A stretch of 64,000 nucleotides of DNA, taken from assembly GCF_016907315.1 (NCBI RefSeq), contig NZ_JAFBBS010000001.1:3175726-3239725 (forward strand). Reading direction: 5' to 3'. Each line of letters opens with the position of its first letter. Position 1 is the stretch's first letter. Below are positions 52,001-60,236 of the stretch, piece after piece. This DNA comes from Microbacterium esteraromaticum. Lineage in GTDB: Bacteria > Actinomycetota > Actinomycetes > Actinomycetales > Microbacteriaceae. The position numbers and the translations under genes are program-made. The notes below the pieces were generated by a model. The model was not told the DNA's origin. It made no database searches and saw nothing but the letters and a program-made list of their open reading frames with translations.

Positions 52001-52536
52001 CCGACCTCACAAAGACGCGGCAGGACCTGCTCACGATCATCGCCGAGCTCGACGAGCGCATGCAGACGATCTTCGCGGCGGCCTTCGAAGACACGAAGCA
52101 GGCGTTCGGCGAGGTCTTCCCGCTTCTGTTCCCCGGGGGCTCCGGCAGCATCTCGCTCACCAATCCGGACGACATGCTGACGACCGGCATCGAGGTGGCC
52201 GTTCGGCCGGTCGGCAAGAAGATCGAGCGGCTCTCACTGCTGTCGGGCGGTGAGCGGTCTCTCGCGGCCGTCGCCCTGCTCGTCGCGATCTTCAAGGCCC
52301 GTCCGAGCCCCTTCTACATCCTCGACGAGGTAGAAGCGGCGCTCGACGACGCGAACCTGGGCCGTCTGCTGACGGTCTTCGAGCAGCTGCGCGAGAGCTC
52401 GCAACTGCTGGTGATCACGCATCAGAAGCGCACTATGGAGATCGCGGACGCGCTGTACGGCGTGTCGATGCGGCAGGACGGCGTGTCGGCAGTGGTCGGT
52501 CAGCGTGTGGGCGATCGGGCCGCAGCCTCGGCCTGA
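49003..52536 (+). CDS. smc: Chromosome segregation protein SMC
   Basis: A full-length 1177-residue condensin subunit. Walker A GPNGSGKSN is near residues 31-39; long coiled coils run from about 165 to 490 and 670 to 1020; the hinge lies between (about 495-660, with GVSGVRGLVGDSVQVRAGFE); the ABC signature LSGGERSL is near 1081 and Walker B FYILDEVEAALDD near 1104-1116. SMC organises and segregates the chromosome with ScpAB, which are not in this window. ftsY follows 46 bp later. Confidence 0.98.
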   Translation: MHLKSLTLKGFKSFAQPTSFVFEPGVTCIVGPNGSGKSNVVDALAWVMGEQGAKTLRGGKMEDVIFAGTSTRGPLGRAEVQLTIDNSDGALPIDYAEVTISRTLFRNGSSEYAINGSSCRLLDVQELLSDSGLGREMHVIVGQGRLDTVLQASPEDRRGFIEEAAGILKHRRRKEKTVRKLDAMETNLTRLSDLAGEIRRQLKPLGRQAEIAREAQTIAAVVRDAKARLFADDVVALRSALADHTRTEHERHTERLVLSEQADAVRVGIQRLEQQQNSAAVDRARSIAFALEQSQERMRSLYTLANQRLALLGSEEDDAVTAITVTQDTIDEAGDEVTRISEGLGDAQDAAVAASREVVNARAELDTLDVDIAEQSALVSKYDMRLSTLRGNADAAASALAAVRGAVLRQEQALESAHQRRREAADALEAIDEAHAPEGSAAEFAAAYDAAQKEVTASEAERDSLRERLHEAEREADSLTAKAAALTSALSLSGGAAEIVASGVSGVRGLVGDSVQVRAGFESAIAAVLGPLAEGVLVDEPHVAFTLVAEGTRGTVDFVIAEGTVAAEAIGTSVDGVVPAIDVVDAPHGVRGLLAAVLVADDLAAARTARAALDQLGDDRSTIVTKNGEVVTAHTLRGGSGEASRLELAAERDAAAERLAEVRTVVDALREARIDATDRVETARRVAKDALRALREHDAALANHAEQLNRVTVQHEAAVAECDRLETSLAQAQSAVADAEQKAEAAKAELRAAESEPRPVLDASARDGLLEALESARESEVRARLEIEMLRERVRAAQARVVALERQREQERDAAAEAARRAVIRRGQRAAASAVAEELPRVLDSIDRSVSEARVALAAAEAERSAHNEELVSLRKQETALRDRLAALTESVHGLELQIHEKKLHLSSLLDRVASELALEEDILVPEYGPDQPIPRDPGAATDDDDEHEAGAVPFDRRVQERRLKEAERKLAQLGRVNPLALEEFAALEQRHAFLTEQLADLTKTRQDLLTIIAELDERMQTIFAAAFEDTKQAFGEVFPLLFPGGSGSISLTNPDDMLTTGIEVAVRPVGKKIERLSLLSGGERSLAAVALLVAIFKARPSPFYILDEVEAALDDANLGRLLTVFEQLRESSQLLVITHQKRTMEIADALYGVSMRQDGVSAVVGQRVGDRAAASA

Positions 52537-52582
52537 TCCCCATCGGGGATTCTGCACCCATACGGGGATCTAGGCTGGACTC

Positions 52583-53458
52583 ATGGCGGAGAAGTCCTGG
52601 TCCCTCGGTCGCGCGCTGCGCGGCATGTTCGTCAAGCCCACGATCGATGAGTCGACATGGGAAGATCTCGAGACGGCGCTGATCACAGCCGACTTCGGTC
52701 CCGACATCACCGAGCAGCTGCTCGACGAGCTGCATGAGAAGGTCGACCGCTACCGCACGACCGATCCGCGGGATCTGCAGCGCATGCTGCGCGAGACGCT
52801 GGAAGAGCGCTTCGCGAAGTTCGACACCACCCTCAAGCTCACCGAGCGTCCGGCCGTCGTGCTGGTCGTGGGCGTCAACGGCGTCGGCAAGACCACGACG
52901 ATCGGCAAGTTCACCAAGTTCCTGCGCGGCTACGAGCGCAGCGTCGTCGTCGGTGCCGCCGACACCTTCCGCGCGGCTGCTGTCGAGCAGCTGGCCACCT
53001 GGGCACAGCGCGGGGGAGCGGCTCTCGTGCGACCTCAGCACGAGGGACAGGACCCGGCATCCGTCGCGTTCCAGACTGTCGAGTACGCGAAGAACCAGGG
53101 CATCGAGATCGCCATCATCGACACCGCGGGTCGGCTGCACACGAAGAGCGGTCTGATGGACGAGCTGTCGAAGGTGCGCCGAGTCGTCGAGAAGCAGGCT
53201 CCGATCAGCGAGGTCCTGCTGGTGCTCGACGCCACGACCGGTCAGAACGGCGTCATGCAGGCGGAGTCGTTCCTGCAGCATGCCGGCGTCACCGGGCTGG
53301 TCATCACGAAGCTCGACGGCTCAGCCAAGGGAGGGTTCGTGCTCGCGGTGCAGGAGCGAACGGGCATCCCGGTCAAGCTGCTCGGCCAGGGCGAGGGGAT
53401 CGACGATCTCACCGGCTTCACGCCGCACGTGTTCGTGTCGTCTCTCGTCGGAGCGTAG
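52583..53458 (+). CDS. ftsY: Signal recognition particle receptor FtsY
   Basis: A 291-residue SRP GTPase consisting of the N domain (residues 1-85) and G domain only: G1 GVNGVGKTTTIGK near 96-108, DTFRAAA near 130 and DTAGRLHTKSG near 180. The acidic or membrane-binding A domain of longer FtsY proteins is missing, as is common in this family; membrane contact must come from the N-terminal helix (MAEKSWSLGRALRGMFVKP). It docks Ffh-ribosome complexes to the translocon; ffh is 4.2 kb downstream. Confidence 0.97.
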   Translation: MAEKSWSLGRALRGMFVKPTIDESTWEDLETALITADFGPDITEQLLDELHEKVDRYRTTDPRDLQRMLRETLEERFAKFDTTLKLTERPAVVLVVGVNGVGKTTTIGKFTKFLRGYERSVVVGAADTFRAAAVEQLATWAQRGGAALVRPQHEGQDPASVAFQTVEYAKNQGIEIAIIDTAGRLHTKSGLMDELSKVRRVVEKQAPISEVLLVLDATTGQNGVMQAESFLQHAGVTGLVITKLDGSAKGGFVLAVQERTGIPVKLLGQGEGIDDLTGFTPHVFVSSLVGA

Positions 53459-53496
53459 GACTACCGCCACGGCGGAGAGGCTGGTTTCATAGCGAT

Positions 53497-53997
53497 ATGG
53501 CGATCGAACACGACTATTTCGGGGTCCTGTCCTCGGGGCCTGACGGCGCCATCTTCTGGACGGAGCGCGTCGACTTCGGCGACCAGTCGGTGACTGTCGA
53601 CCTCACCGCCCCTGATCAGGACGACGTCTCGATCGCGGCGCTGGATGTCGCGGCGGCTCTGATCGCCGGGATCGAGGAACTGGATGCCTCGGTGCGCGGC
53701 GCGATGCTGACCGAGGTCGACGACCGCACCAGCGAGGTGACCGAGTACATCCTGCAGCAGCAGGAGGCGTTCGGCGACGATCTCGAGGATGTGCTCGTCG
53801 ACGTCAGCGGCGACGCCGCTGTCGACATCATCCGATCGCTGCGCCTGTCGAGCATGACGATCCTTGCCGACGAGCACGGCGGGTCGGAGCCGTTCGCGGT
53901 GCTCGAGTACGCGCTCGATGCCGATGAGACCGATGAAGTCCTGCTGGTGAATCTGGCGTCCGACGGCTCGGTGCAATCAGTCACCAGTGCCGACTAG
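53497..53997 (+). CDS. DUF2004-like hypothetical protein
   Basis: A 166-residue acidic soluble protein starting MAIEHDYFGVLSSGPDGAIF. The opening HDYFGVL...WTERVDFGDQSVTVDL resembles the DUF2004 family, in which a short beta region precedes helices. There is no signal peptide, TM helix or catalytic motif. It often follows ftsY in Microbacterium as far as I recall. Function unknown; the family name is tentative. Confidence 0.75.
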   Translation: MAIEHDYFGVLSSGPDGAIFWTERVDFGDQSVTVDLTAPDQDDVSIAALDVAAALIAGIEELDASVRGAMLTEVDDRTSEVTEYILQQQEAFGDDLEDVLVDVSGDAAVDIIRSLRLSSMTILADEHGGSEPFAVLEYALDADETDEVLLVNLASDGSVQSVTSAD

Positions 53998-54009
53998 TCG
54001 TCGAGGTCC

Positions 54010-54152
54010 TCACGAGTCGCTCCAGCCCGACCGATCAGGTTGGTCGACGACGCAGAACCGGTTGCCCTCCGGATCTTCCAGGATCACGTAGTCCGCATCT
54101 GCGGGTCGGCGGTCCCACGGCACCTCTGGCGCCCGAGTGCGATGAGACGCGC
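54010..54152 (-). pseudogene. C-terminal remnant of a VOC (glyoxalase/bleomycin resistance) family gene
   Basis: The minus-strand frame reads APEVPWDRRPADADYVILED, then PEGNRFCVVDQP and a stop. DYVxLxDPEGNRFCVVD is the highly characteristic C-terminus of VOC-superfamily proteins. Only about 45 residues remain; upstream the frame runs straight into the 3' end of lipA (stop at 54153) with no start or ribosome site, so two thirds of the gene were lost by a deletion that ended at lipA. Confidence 0.72.
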
Positions 54153-55145
54153 TCAGACGGCCTGGGCGAAGCCGAGGTCGGCGCTCTCGGCGATGTGCGC
54201 GAGGTGCGGCGGGATCTCGCGGCCCTTCGAGATCATCGACTGCGCCCACAGACGCCCGGCGCGGTAGGAGGAACGCACGAGAGGGCCGGCGAGCACGCCG
54301 AGGAACCCGATGCGCTCCGCCTCGGCCTTGAACTCGACGAACTCGTCGGGCTTGACCCAGCGGGCGACCGGAAGATGACGGGGCGTCGGACGCAGGTACT
54401 GCGTGATCGTGATGATGTCGCACCCTGCATCGTGCAGGTCCTGCAGCGCCTGGACGACCTCCTCCGGCTCCTCGCCCATGCCGAGGATGAGGTTCGACTT
54501 CGTGATGAGCCCGGCGTCGTGCCCCTGCGTGATCACGCTCAGCGAGCGCTCATAGGCGAAGGCCGGCCGGATCCGCTTGAAGATCCGGGGCACGGTCTCG
54601 ACGTTGTGCGCGAAGACCTCCGGCCGCGCGTCGAAGATCTGCCCCAGGAACGCCGGGTCCGCGTTGTGCTCGTTCGCGAGCAGCTCCACGCCCGTGTTCG
54701 GGTTCATGGCGTGGATCTGCCGCACAGTCTCGGCGTTCAGCCAGGCACCCGTGTCCGGCAGGTCATCGCGAGCGACGCTCGTGACGGTCGCGTAGCGCAG
54801 CGCCATCCGCTGCACGCTCTCGGCGACTCGGCGCGGTTCATCGGTGTCGTACGCGTCGGGCTTGCCGGTGTCGATCTGGCAGAAGTCGCACCTGCGCGTG
54901 CACTGCGAGCCTCCGATGAGGAACGTCGCCTCGCGGTCCTCCCAGCACTCGAAGATGTTCGGGCATCCCGCCTCCTGGCAGACCGTGTGAAGGTCCTCGG
55001 TCTTCACCAGCGACTGCAGTGCGGTGTACTCCGGACCCATCCTCGCCTTGGTCTTGATCCACTCCGGCTTGCGCTCGATCGGCGTCTCGGCGTTTCGGGC
55101 CTCGAGCCGCAGCAGCTTGCGCCCTTCGGGGCGAGCCGCGCTCAT
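54153..55145 (-). CDS. lipA: Lipoyl synthase
   Basis: A 330-residue radical SAM enzyme that inserts two sulfurs into octanoyl-lipoyl domains. The auxiliary cluster motif is C56-X4-C61-X5-C67 ([12 protein letters not shown]) and the radical SAM motif C82-X3-C86-X2-C89 (CTRRCDFC); the conserved C-terminal RSSYRAG is present. Its ATG overlaps the lipB stop by 4 bp, so synthase and transferase are coupled. Downstream is the VOC remnant. Confidence 0.97.
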   Translation of the reverse strand: MSAARPEGRKLLRLEARNAETPIERKPEWIKTKARMGPEYTALQSLVKTEDLHTVCQEAGCPNIFECWEDREATFLIGGSQCTRRCDFCQIDTGKPDAYDTDEPRRVAESVQRMALRYATVTSVARDDLPDTGAWLNAETVRQIHAMNPNTGVELLANEHNADPAFLGQIFDARPEVFAHNVETVPRIFKRIRPAFAYERSLSVITQGHDAGLITKSNLILGMGEEPEEVVQALQDLHDAGCDIITITQYLRPTPRHLPVARWVKPDEFVEFKAEAERIGFLGVLAGPLVRSSYRAGRLWAQSMISKGREIPPHLAHIAESADLGFAQAV

Positions 55146-55792
55146 GCGGCGACTCCCTGGTTCTCGCCCGTGTACTCCGCGGCGAATGCGTCTGCGACGG
55201 CCTGCACGATGTCCGACGGTGTCACGTGCGCACCGGTGACCTCGCTGACGGTTGTGACGCCGGCGTCGGTGATGCCGCACGGGATGATTCCGCGGAAGCC
55301 CGCCAGCGTGTTGTCGCAGTTGATGGCGAACCCGTGCATCGTGACGCCTTGCTGGACGCGCACGCCGATCGCGGCGACCTTGTCCTCACCCAGCGGTCGG
55401 CGCACCCACACCCCGCTGCGGCCCTCGACCTGATGGCCGTCGACGCCGAGAGGCTCGAGGACGCCGATGAGCAGGCGCTCGAGCCGACGCACGTGCGCCA
55501 CGACGTCGATCGGCGGGTGCAGGCGGACTATGGGATATCCGACGAGCTGACCAGGGCCGTGCCACGTGATCTTGCCGCCGCGATCGACGTCGACCACGGG
55601 GGTGCCGTCCTGCGGACGCTCGTGATCCTCGGTGCGTGTGCCGGCGGTGTAGACCGCCTCGTGCTCGAGCAGCAGCAGCGTGTCGGGTCTCGTGCCTGAC
55701 ACGACGTCGCGGTGGATGCTGCGCTGCAGCTCCCATCCGTCGAGGTAGGGCACGTAGGCGGGCGCCAGGCCGGGGAGCTGGATGTCGAGCAT
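55142..55792 (-). CDS. lipB: Octanoyltransferase LipB
   Basis: A 216-residue enzyme that moves octanoate from acyl carrier protein to lipoyl domains. The family motif [17 protein letters not shown] is near residues 72-88, the catalytic lysine is in DKVAAIGV (about residue 138) and the cysteine in GIIPCGI near 175. GAGGGC precedes ATG 55792. It is divergent from a TetR gene across 103 bp. Confidence 0.96.
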   Translation of the reverse strand: MLDIQLPGLAPAYVPYLDGWELQRSIHRDVVSGTRPDTLLLLEHEAVYTAGTRTEDHERPQDGTPVVDVDRGGKITWHGPGQLVGYPIVRLHPPIDVVAHVRRLERLLIGVLEPLGVDGHQVEGRSGVWVRRPLGEDKVAAIGVRVQQGVTMHGFAINCDNTLAGFRGIIPCGITDAGVTTVSEVTGAHVTPSDIVQAVADAFAAEYTGENQGVAA

Positions 55793-55810
55793 GAAGCCCT
55801 CTCTCGATTG

Positions 55811-55825
55811 TTGGATGGTGTCCAA
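55811..55825. promoter_or_regulatory. Candidate TetR operator between lipB and tetR
   Basis: TTGGA-TGGTG-TCCAA, a 5+5+5 inverted repeat that extends by two more pairs after one mismatch (TT at 55808-55809 with AA at 55827-55828). It sits 19 bp upstream of lipB and 71 bp upstream of the TetR gene. Confidence 0.4.
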
Positions 55826-55895
55826 GAAATTTCCTCGCACCACCATACGCCGATCCCAGCCGCGCCGCACGGGACGCGCGGCTACGCTGAGCGCT

Positions 55896-56480
55896 ATGAC
55901 CACGGCTTCGCGAGCAGGACGCCCACGGGCCTCGTCGCGCGAGACCCTCGCCGAGGCCGCGTGCGAGCTCTTCCTCGAGCAGGGGTACGAGGCGACCTCG
56001 ATCGTCGACATCACCCAGCGGGCAGGGGTGAGCAGATCGAGCTTCTTCAACTACTTCTCGTCGAAGAGCGATGTGCTGTGGTCCGGCTTCGACGCCAGGG
56101 TCGACGCCGCGCTGGTGGCGCTGGCTCGGCTGGGGACGGATGCCGACGGCGACTCGGTGCGAGACGCGCTGCGTCCGATGCTTCACGGCCTCGCGCCCGA
56201 CCCGCTCGCACTCGCGTTGCGCAACGCCAGCGCGATGGGCGTGGAGGCGGAGCTGATGCGCGACACGGGGCTCCGGCACGCCCGGATGGCATCCGCGATC
56301 GCCGCGACGGCGCGCAGCGCAGGAGTCGAGGTGGTTCGTGCTGACATCCTCGGATCGGCTCTGGCGACAGCGGTGCTCTCCTCCGTGCGCGTGTGGGCGG
56401 AGCGGGGGCCCGGTCAGGCTTCGCTGGAGTCGCAGTTCGACGAGGCCCTGCACGCCATCCACGATCTTCCCTGGCGCTGA
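55896..56480 (+). CDS. TetR family transcriptional regulator
   Basis: A 194-residue regulator with the N-terminal [23 protein letters not shown] and [20 protein letters not shown] (residues 15-58), and an all-helical ligand domain. The ligand is unknown. The gene stands divergently to lipBA and ahead of a membrane protein/sigma pair; either could be a target. The palindrome in the shared intergenic region favours self-regulation and possibly lipBA. Confidence 0.9.
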   Translation: MTTASRAGRPRASSRETLAEAACELFLEQGYEATSIVDITQRAGVSRSSFFNYFSSKSDVLWSGFDARVDAALVALARLGTDADGDSVRDALRPMLHGLAPDPLALALRNASAMGVEAELMRDTGLRHARMASAIAATARSAGVEVVRADILGSALATAVLSSVRVWAERGPGQASLESQFDEALHAIHDLPWR

Positions 56481-56537
56481 GGACGTTTCACGCCCCGCCG
56501 GACAGGTCATGAGTGAGACCCGCTGAAGGAGGACCTC

Positions 56538-57173
56538 ATGACCGATTCGCTCGACGACCTGCTCGACCAATCCGCGCCCGTGCTCGCGGACAGGGGGAGG
56601 GGGCGCGATTCCGCCCTGGCGCAGATGACGGCAGACGCCCACGACACGGTGCGCCCGCCGAAGCGACGCAGAAGGGCATCGCTGATCACGGGTATCGCCG
56701 CGGTGGCGCTGATCGGCACCGCCGGCGTGGCCACGGCCAACTCGGACTGGGTCTGGATCGCGGGGCTGGAGAACCCGAACCGCAGTTACACCTACACCGC
56801 GCCGACGTGGGGGCAGTGCGAGATTCGGTTCAGCGGCTACGACATCGCCGATCCGTTCGTCGAGGCCAACGTGAATCGCATCCTCGACGACTGGTTCGCG
56901 CAGACGGATGTCGAGGCCGCCGCAGATCCTTTCCTCGCTGAGTCGTTCGCCGTCATCGAAGAGGCGATGGCGCGTGACCCTGAGGCGGCGAAGGATCCGC
57001 GCATCGCCGACCTCAACGCCTGGACAGCTCACGAGCAGGCGATGGGTCAAGCGATGCACAACGAGCTGAAGGCGCATGGCTACGACTCGGAGCACGGTCT
57101 CGCCGGCGCAGAGGCTCACAGCCAGCTGCACTGCGAGGGCGAGGAGTGGGGCGGAGAGGGTGCACAGGAGTGA
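56538..57173 (+). CDS. Single-TM membrane protein, probable partner of the downstream ECF sigma factor
   Basis: A 211-residue protein with a cytoplasmic N-terminus of about 48 residues, basic KRRRRAS, one TM helix (about 50-68, LITGIAAVALIGTAGVATA) and an extracytoplasmic domain rich in Asp, Glu and Trp. Topology fits a membrane anti-sigma factor, but there is no HXXXCXXC zinc motif. AAGGAGGA before the ATG is a strong ribosome site. Its stop overlaps the sigma gene start (GTGA), an order opposite to the usual sigma then anti-sigma. Confidence 0.8.
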   Translation: MTDSLDDLLDQSAPVLADRGRGRDSALAQMTADAHDTVRPPKRRRRASLITGIAAVALIGTAGVATANSDWVWIAGLENPNRSYTYTAPTWGQCEIRFSGYDIADPFVEANVNRILDDWFAQTDVEAAADPFLAESFAVIEEAMARDPEAAKDPRIADLNAWTAHEQAMGQAMHNELKAHGYDSEHGLAGAEAHSQLHCEGEEWGGEGAQE

Positions 57174-57673
57174 GCCGCCATGACGACGCGCGACTGACCC
57201 GTGCTCTCGAGTCCTCGGCATCCGCCCTTCTCGCCTACCTCGAACGGCGGGTCGGACCCGACGATGCCCCCGACCTGCTGGGCGAGACGATGGTCGTCGC
57301 CTGGCGCCGGGTCGCGGAGCTCCCCGGCGACGCCGAGCGTACTCGCATGTGGCTGTTCGGCATCGCCCGGGGCACGCTGCTCAATCACGCCCGGGGGCAG
57401 CGTCGGCGATGGGCGCTGGCCGACCGCATCCGCCTGCAGGTGCGGGAGGCGGCGACAGCACCGCCAGCCGACGACGGCTCCGAGGTCCGAGATGCCATCG
57501 ACCGGCTCGAGCCTGACCTGGCGGAGCTCATCCGACTCGTGCACTGGGAGCGATTGAGCATCTCCGATGCCGCCGACGTGCTCGGCATCCCGGCATCGAC
57601 CGCACGGGGCCGCTATCAGCGGGCGAAGGATGCCCTGCGGGCCGCGCTCGGAGTGGGGGCCTCGCTCGCGTAG
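57170..57673 (+). CDS. ECF-type RNA polymerase sigma factor
   Basis: A 167-residue sigma factor with a compact region 2 (AYLERRVGPDDAPDLLGETM, then VVAWRRVAELP) and region 4 (LEPDLAELIRLVHWERLSIS, then DAADVLGIPASTARGRYQRA). The start GTG 57170 overlaps the preceding membrane protein gene. ffh begins 13 bp after the stop, so part of ffh transcription may come from this operon. Target promoters are unknown. Confidence 0.9.
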   Translation: MSRHDDARLTRALESSASALLAYLERRVGPDDAPDLLGETMVVAWRRVAELPGDAERTRMWLFGIARGTLLNHARGQRRRWALADRIRLQVREAATAPPADDGSEVRDAIDRLEPDLAELIRLVHWERLSISDAADVLGIPASTARGRYQRAKDALRAALGVGASLA

Positions 57674-57686
57674 AATCGGAGGCACC

Positions 57687-59237
57687 ATGGCTACGTTTGG
57701 CACGCTCTCCGATCGGCTCACCGAGACCTTCCGCAACCTGCGCACGAAGGGAAAGCTGACCCCTGCCGATGTCGACGGCACCGTCCGCGAGATCCGCCGC
57801 GCTCTGCTCGACGCAGATGTCGCGCTGCAGGTGGTCAAGGACTTCACCGGCAAGGTGCGCGAGCGCGCGCTCGGCGATGAGGTGAACAAGGCGCTCAATC
57901 CGGCGCAGCAGGTCGTGCAGATCGTCAACGAGGAACTCGTCGGAATCCTCGGCGGCGAGCAGCGCCGTCTCGAGTTCGCCAAGACGCCGCCGACGGTGAT
58001 CATGCTCGCCGGCCTCCAGGGCTCGGGAAAGACGACGTTCGCGGGCAAGCTGGCCAAGCAGCTCGAGGGGGATGGACATACCCCTCTTCTCGTCGCCGCC
58101 GACCTCCAGCGACCCAACGCCGTGAACCAGCTCCAGGTCGTCGCCGAGCGTGCCGGTGCCACGATCTTCGCGCCTGAGCCGGGCAACGGCGTCGGCGACC
58201 CGATCCGCGTCTCGAAGGACGGCGTCGAGTACGCGCGCCGCCACCAGCACGACGTGGTCATCATCGACACCGCAGGACGCCTCGGCGTCGATGCGGAGCT
58301 GATGAAGCAGGCATCCGACATCCGCAAGGCGACCAGCCCCGACGAGGTGCTGTTCGTGATCGACGCGATGATCGGTCAGGATGCCGTGAACACGGCCAAG
58401 GCCTTCCAGGAGGGCGTCGACTTCACCGGCGTCGTGCTCTCGAAGCTCGACGGTGACGCCCGCGGTGGCGCCGCACTCTCTGTCGCCTCGGTGACAGGGC
58501 GCCCGATCATCTTCGCCTCCACGGGTGAGAACCTCGAGGACCTCGAGCCGTTCCACCCTGACCGCATGGCGAGCCGCATCCTCGACCTCGGTGACATCCT
58601 CACCCTCATCGAACAGGCCCAGCAGGCGTTCGACGAGGAAGAGGCCATGAAGATGGCCGAGAAGCTGGCCAACGAGGCCTTCACGCTCGAGGACTTCCTC
58701 GACCAGCTTCAGCAGATGAAGAAGATGGGCTCGATGAAGAAGATGCTCGGCATGCTGCCGGGTATGGGCCAGATGAAGCAGCAGCTCGAGGACTTCGACG
58801 AGCGTGAGATCGATCGGACCGAGGCGATCATCCGGTCGATGACGCCCGGCGAGCGCCGTAACCCGAAGGTCCTCAACGGATCGCGTCGCCTGCGCATCGC
58901 GAAGGGCTCGGGTATGACGGTCACCGACGTCAACCAGCTCGTGCAGCGCTTCGAGCAGGCCGCCAAGATGATGAAGACGGTCGCGCGCGGCGGAACCCCG
59001 CAGATCCCGGGCATGGGTCCGATGGGCAAGCCGGGGGCATCCGCGAAGCGCGGCAAGAAGGGCGGCAAGGGCAAGAGCGGCGGATCCCGTTCGGGCAACC
59101 CCGCCAAGCGCGCGGCCGAGAACGCTGGCGTCGCCACGGCCAACGCCAATCCCACTGGCACCGGTTTCGGACTCGGTCAGAAGGCGCCGAGCGAGGCCGA
59201 CCTGGCCGAGATCCAGAAGCTGTTCGGCAAGAGCTGA
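57687..59237 (+). CDS. ffh: Signal recognition particle protein Ffh
   Basis: A 516-residue SRP54 GTPase: N domain (1-90), G1 GLQGSGKTTFAGKLAK near 109-124, DTAGRLGVD near 192 and a methionine-rich M domain from about residue 325 (LQQMKKMGSMKKMLGMLPGM) that binds signal peptides and 4.5S RNA. The C-terminus carries a Lys/Gly-rich tail (KRGKKGGKGKSGG) and extra Ala-rich residues, longer than E. coli Ffh but usual in actinobacteria. CGGAGG precedes the ATG. Confidence 0.98.
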   Translation: MATFGTLSDRLTETFRNLRTKGKLTPADVDGTVREIRRALLDADVALQVVKDFTGKVRERALGDEVNKALNPAQQVVQIVNEELVGILGGEQRRLEFAKTPPTVIMLAGLQGSGKTTFAGKLAKQLEGDGHTPLLVAADLQRPNAVNQLQVVAERAGATIFAPEPGNGVGDPIRVSKDGVEYARRHQHDVVIIDTAGRLGVDAELMKQASDIRKATSPDEVLFVIDAMIGQDAVNTAKAFQEGVDFTGVVLSKLDGDARGGAALSVASVTGRPIIFASTGENLEDLEPFHPDRMASRILDLGDILTLIEQAQQAFDEEEAMKMAEKLANEAFTLEDFLDQLQQMKKMGSMKKMLGMLPGMGQMKQQLEDFDEREIDRTEAIIRSMTPGERRNPKVLNGSRRLRIAKGSGMTVTDVNQLVQRFEQAAKMMKTVARGGTPQIPGMGPMGKPGASAKRGKKGGKGKSGGSRSGNPAKRAAENAGVATANANPTGTGFGLGQKAPSEADLAEIQKLFGKS

Positions 59238-59243
59238 TCCGCA

Positions 59244-60158
59244 TCACCTGGTGCGGGCAGGTTCTTCCGCACGCGGCGCGGGAGAACCAGAGCGAGCGCC
59301 GTCGCGCCGAAGCGCGAACGCCTGGCCGCTGACGAGTGCGACGAGCACGATCGCGATGCCTGCTGATTGCGTGAGGGTGAACGTCTCTCCGGCGACCACG
59401 ACACCGAGAACCGTGGCGACGACGGGGGAGAGCAGCGCCAGCATGCCAGGTGCCGCCACCGGAAGCTGCTGGATGCCGCGGAACCACAGCACGTAGGCGA
59501 GAAGCCCGCCGACCGTGCCCAGCCAGACGTATCCGGCGATCGCCCCGAGATCGACCTGCGCAGGGATCGGCTCCAGCAGCAGGGTGAGCGGCAGGAGCAC
59601 CAGACCGCCGGCGGTGAGCTGCCACCCTGCGTAGGCGATCGGTCCGATGCCGGCAGGACGCCCCCAGCGCTTCGTGAGAACGACACCGGACGCCGTGGCC
59701 GCGATGCCGCCGAGAGCCGCCGACACGCCGATCATGTCGAGTTGGGCGCTCGGTCCGATGACGACCAGCGCAACGCCCACGGCACCAGCGACGCCCGCGG
59801 CGGTAGCGGGCATCGGCGTCCTCTCCCGCAGAACGACGCAGCCGATGCCGATGATGATCAATGGCTGGACCCCGGCGACCGCTGCCGCCACGCCGCCAGG
59901 AAGGCGTTCGGCTGCGACGAAGAGCAGGGCGAAGAACGCGCCGATGTTCAGGGTGCCCAGGACAGCGGATCTCCACAGCCAGGACCCACGAGGCAGGGCC
60001 TTGCCGATCACAAGAGCGAGCAGCCCCGCGGGAAGCGATCTGAGGAGTGCGGCCAGCAGTGGGTGTCCGCCAGGGAGCAGCTCGGTCGTGATGAGGTACG
60101 TCGTTCCCCACGCGACAGGAGCGACCGCGGTGAGGAGAAGAATGCGGAGCTGGGTCAT
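59244..60158 (-). CDS. EamA/DMT family exporter
   Basis: A 304-residue protein with ten TM helices in two EamA repeats (first about residues 5-133, second about 145-283), starting MTQLRILLLTAVAPVAWGTT. The family exports amino acids and other metabolites. The GGAGG site is only 1 nt from ATG 60158, which is unusually close; an in-frame TTG 60188 is a possible alternative. It is divergent from a LysR-type gene, the usual arrangement for an inducible exporter. Confidence 0.87.
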   Translation of the reverse strand: MTQLRILLLTAVAPVAWGTTYLITTELLPGGHPLLAALLRSLPAGLLALVIGKALPRGSWLWRSAVLGTLNIGAFFALLFVAAERLPGGVAAAVAGVQPLIIIGIGCVVLRERTPMPATAAGVAGAVGVALVVIGPSAQLDMIGVSAALGGIAATASGVVLTKRWGRPAGIGPIAYAGWQLTAGGLVLLPLTLLLEPIPAQVDLGAIAGYVWLGTVGGLLAYVLWFRGIQQLPVAAPGMLALLSPVVATVLGVVVAGETFTLTQSAGIAIVLVALVSGQAFALRRDGARSGSPAPRAEEPARTR

Positions 60159-60179
60159 ACCTCCAGGGTGTGCGCCAGG

Positions 60180-60204
60180 CAAGCATGAGTCCAATGCATG
60201 CTTG
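60180..60204. promoter_or_regulatory. Candidate LysR-type operator
   Basis: CAAGCATG (60180-60187) and CATGCTTG (60197-60204) are perfect 8-bp inverted arms separated by 9 nt, centred in the 78-bp space between the divergent exporter and LysR genes. Size and placement fit a LysR recognition site. Confidence 0.5.
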
Positions 60205-60236
60205 TCACATCCGGTATGAGCAGGGATCATTCATCT

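Noticed and set aside
55386..57221. A 611-codon minus-strand frame over lipB, tetR and the membrane protein gene
   Set aside because: Low-complexity composition, no ribosome site, and it opposes three genes with recognisable products.
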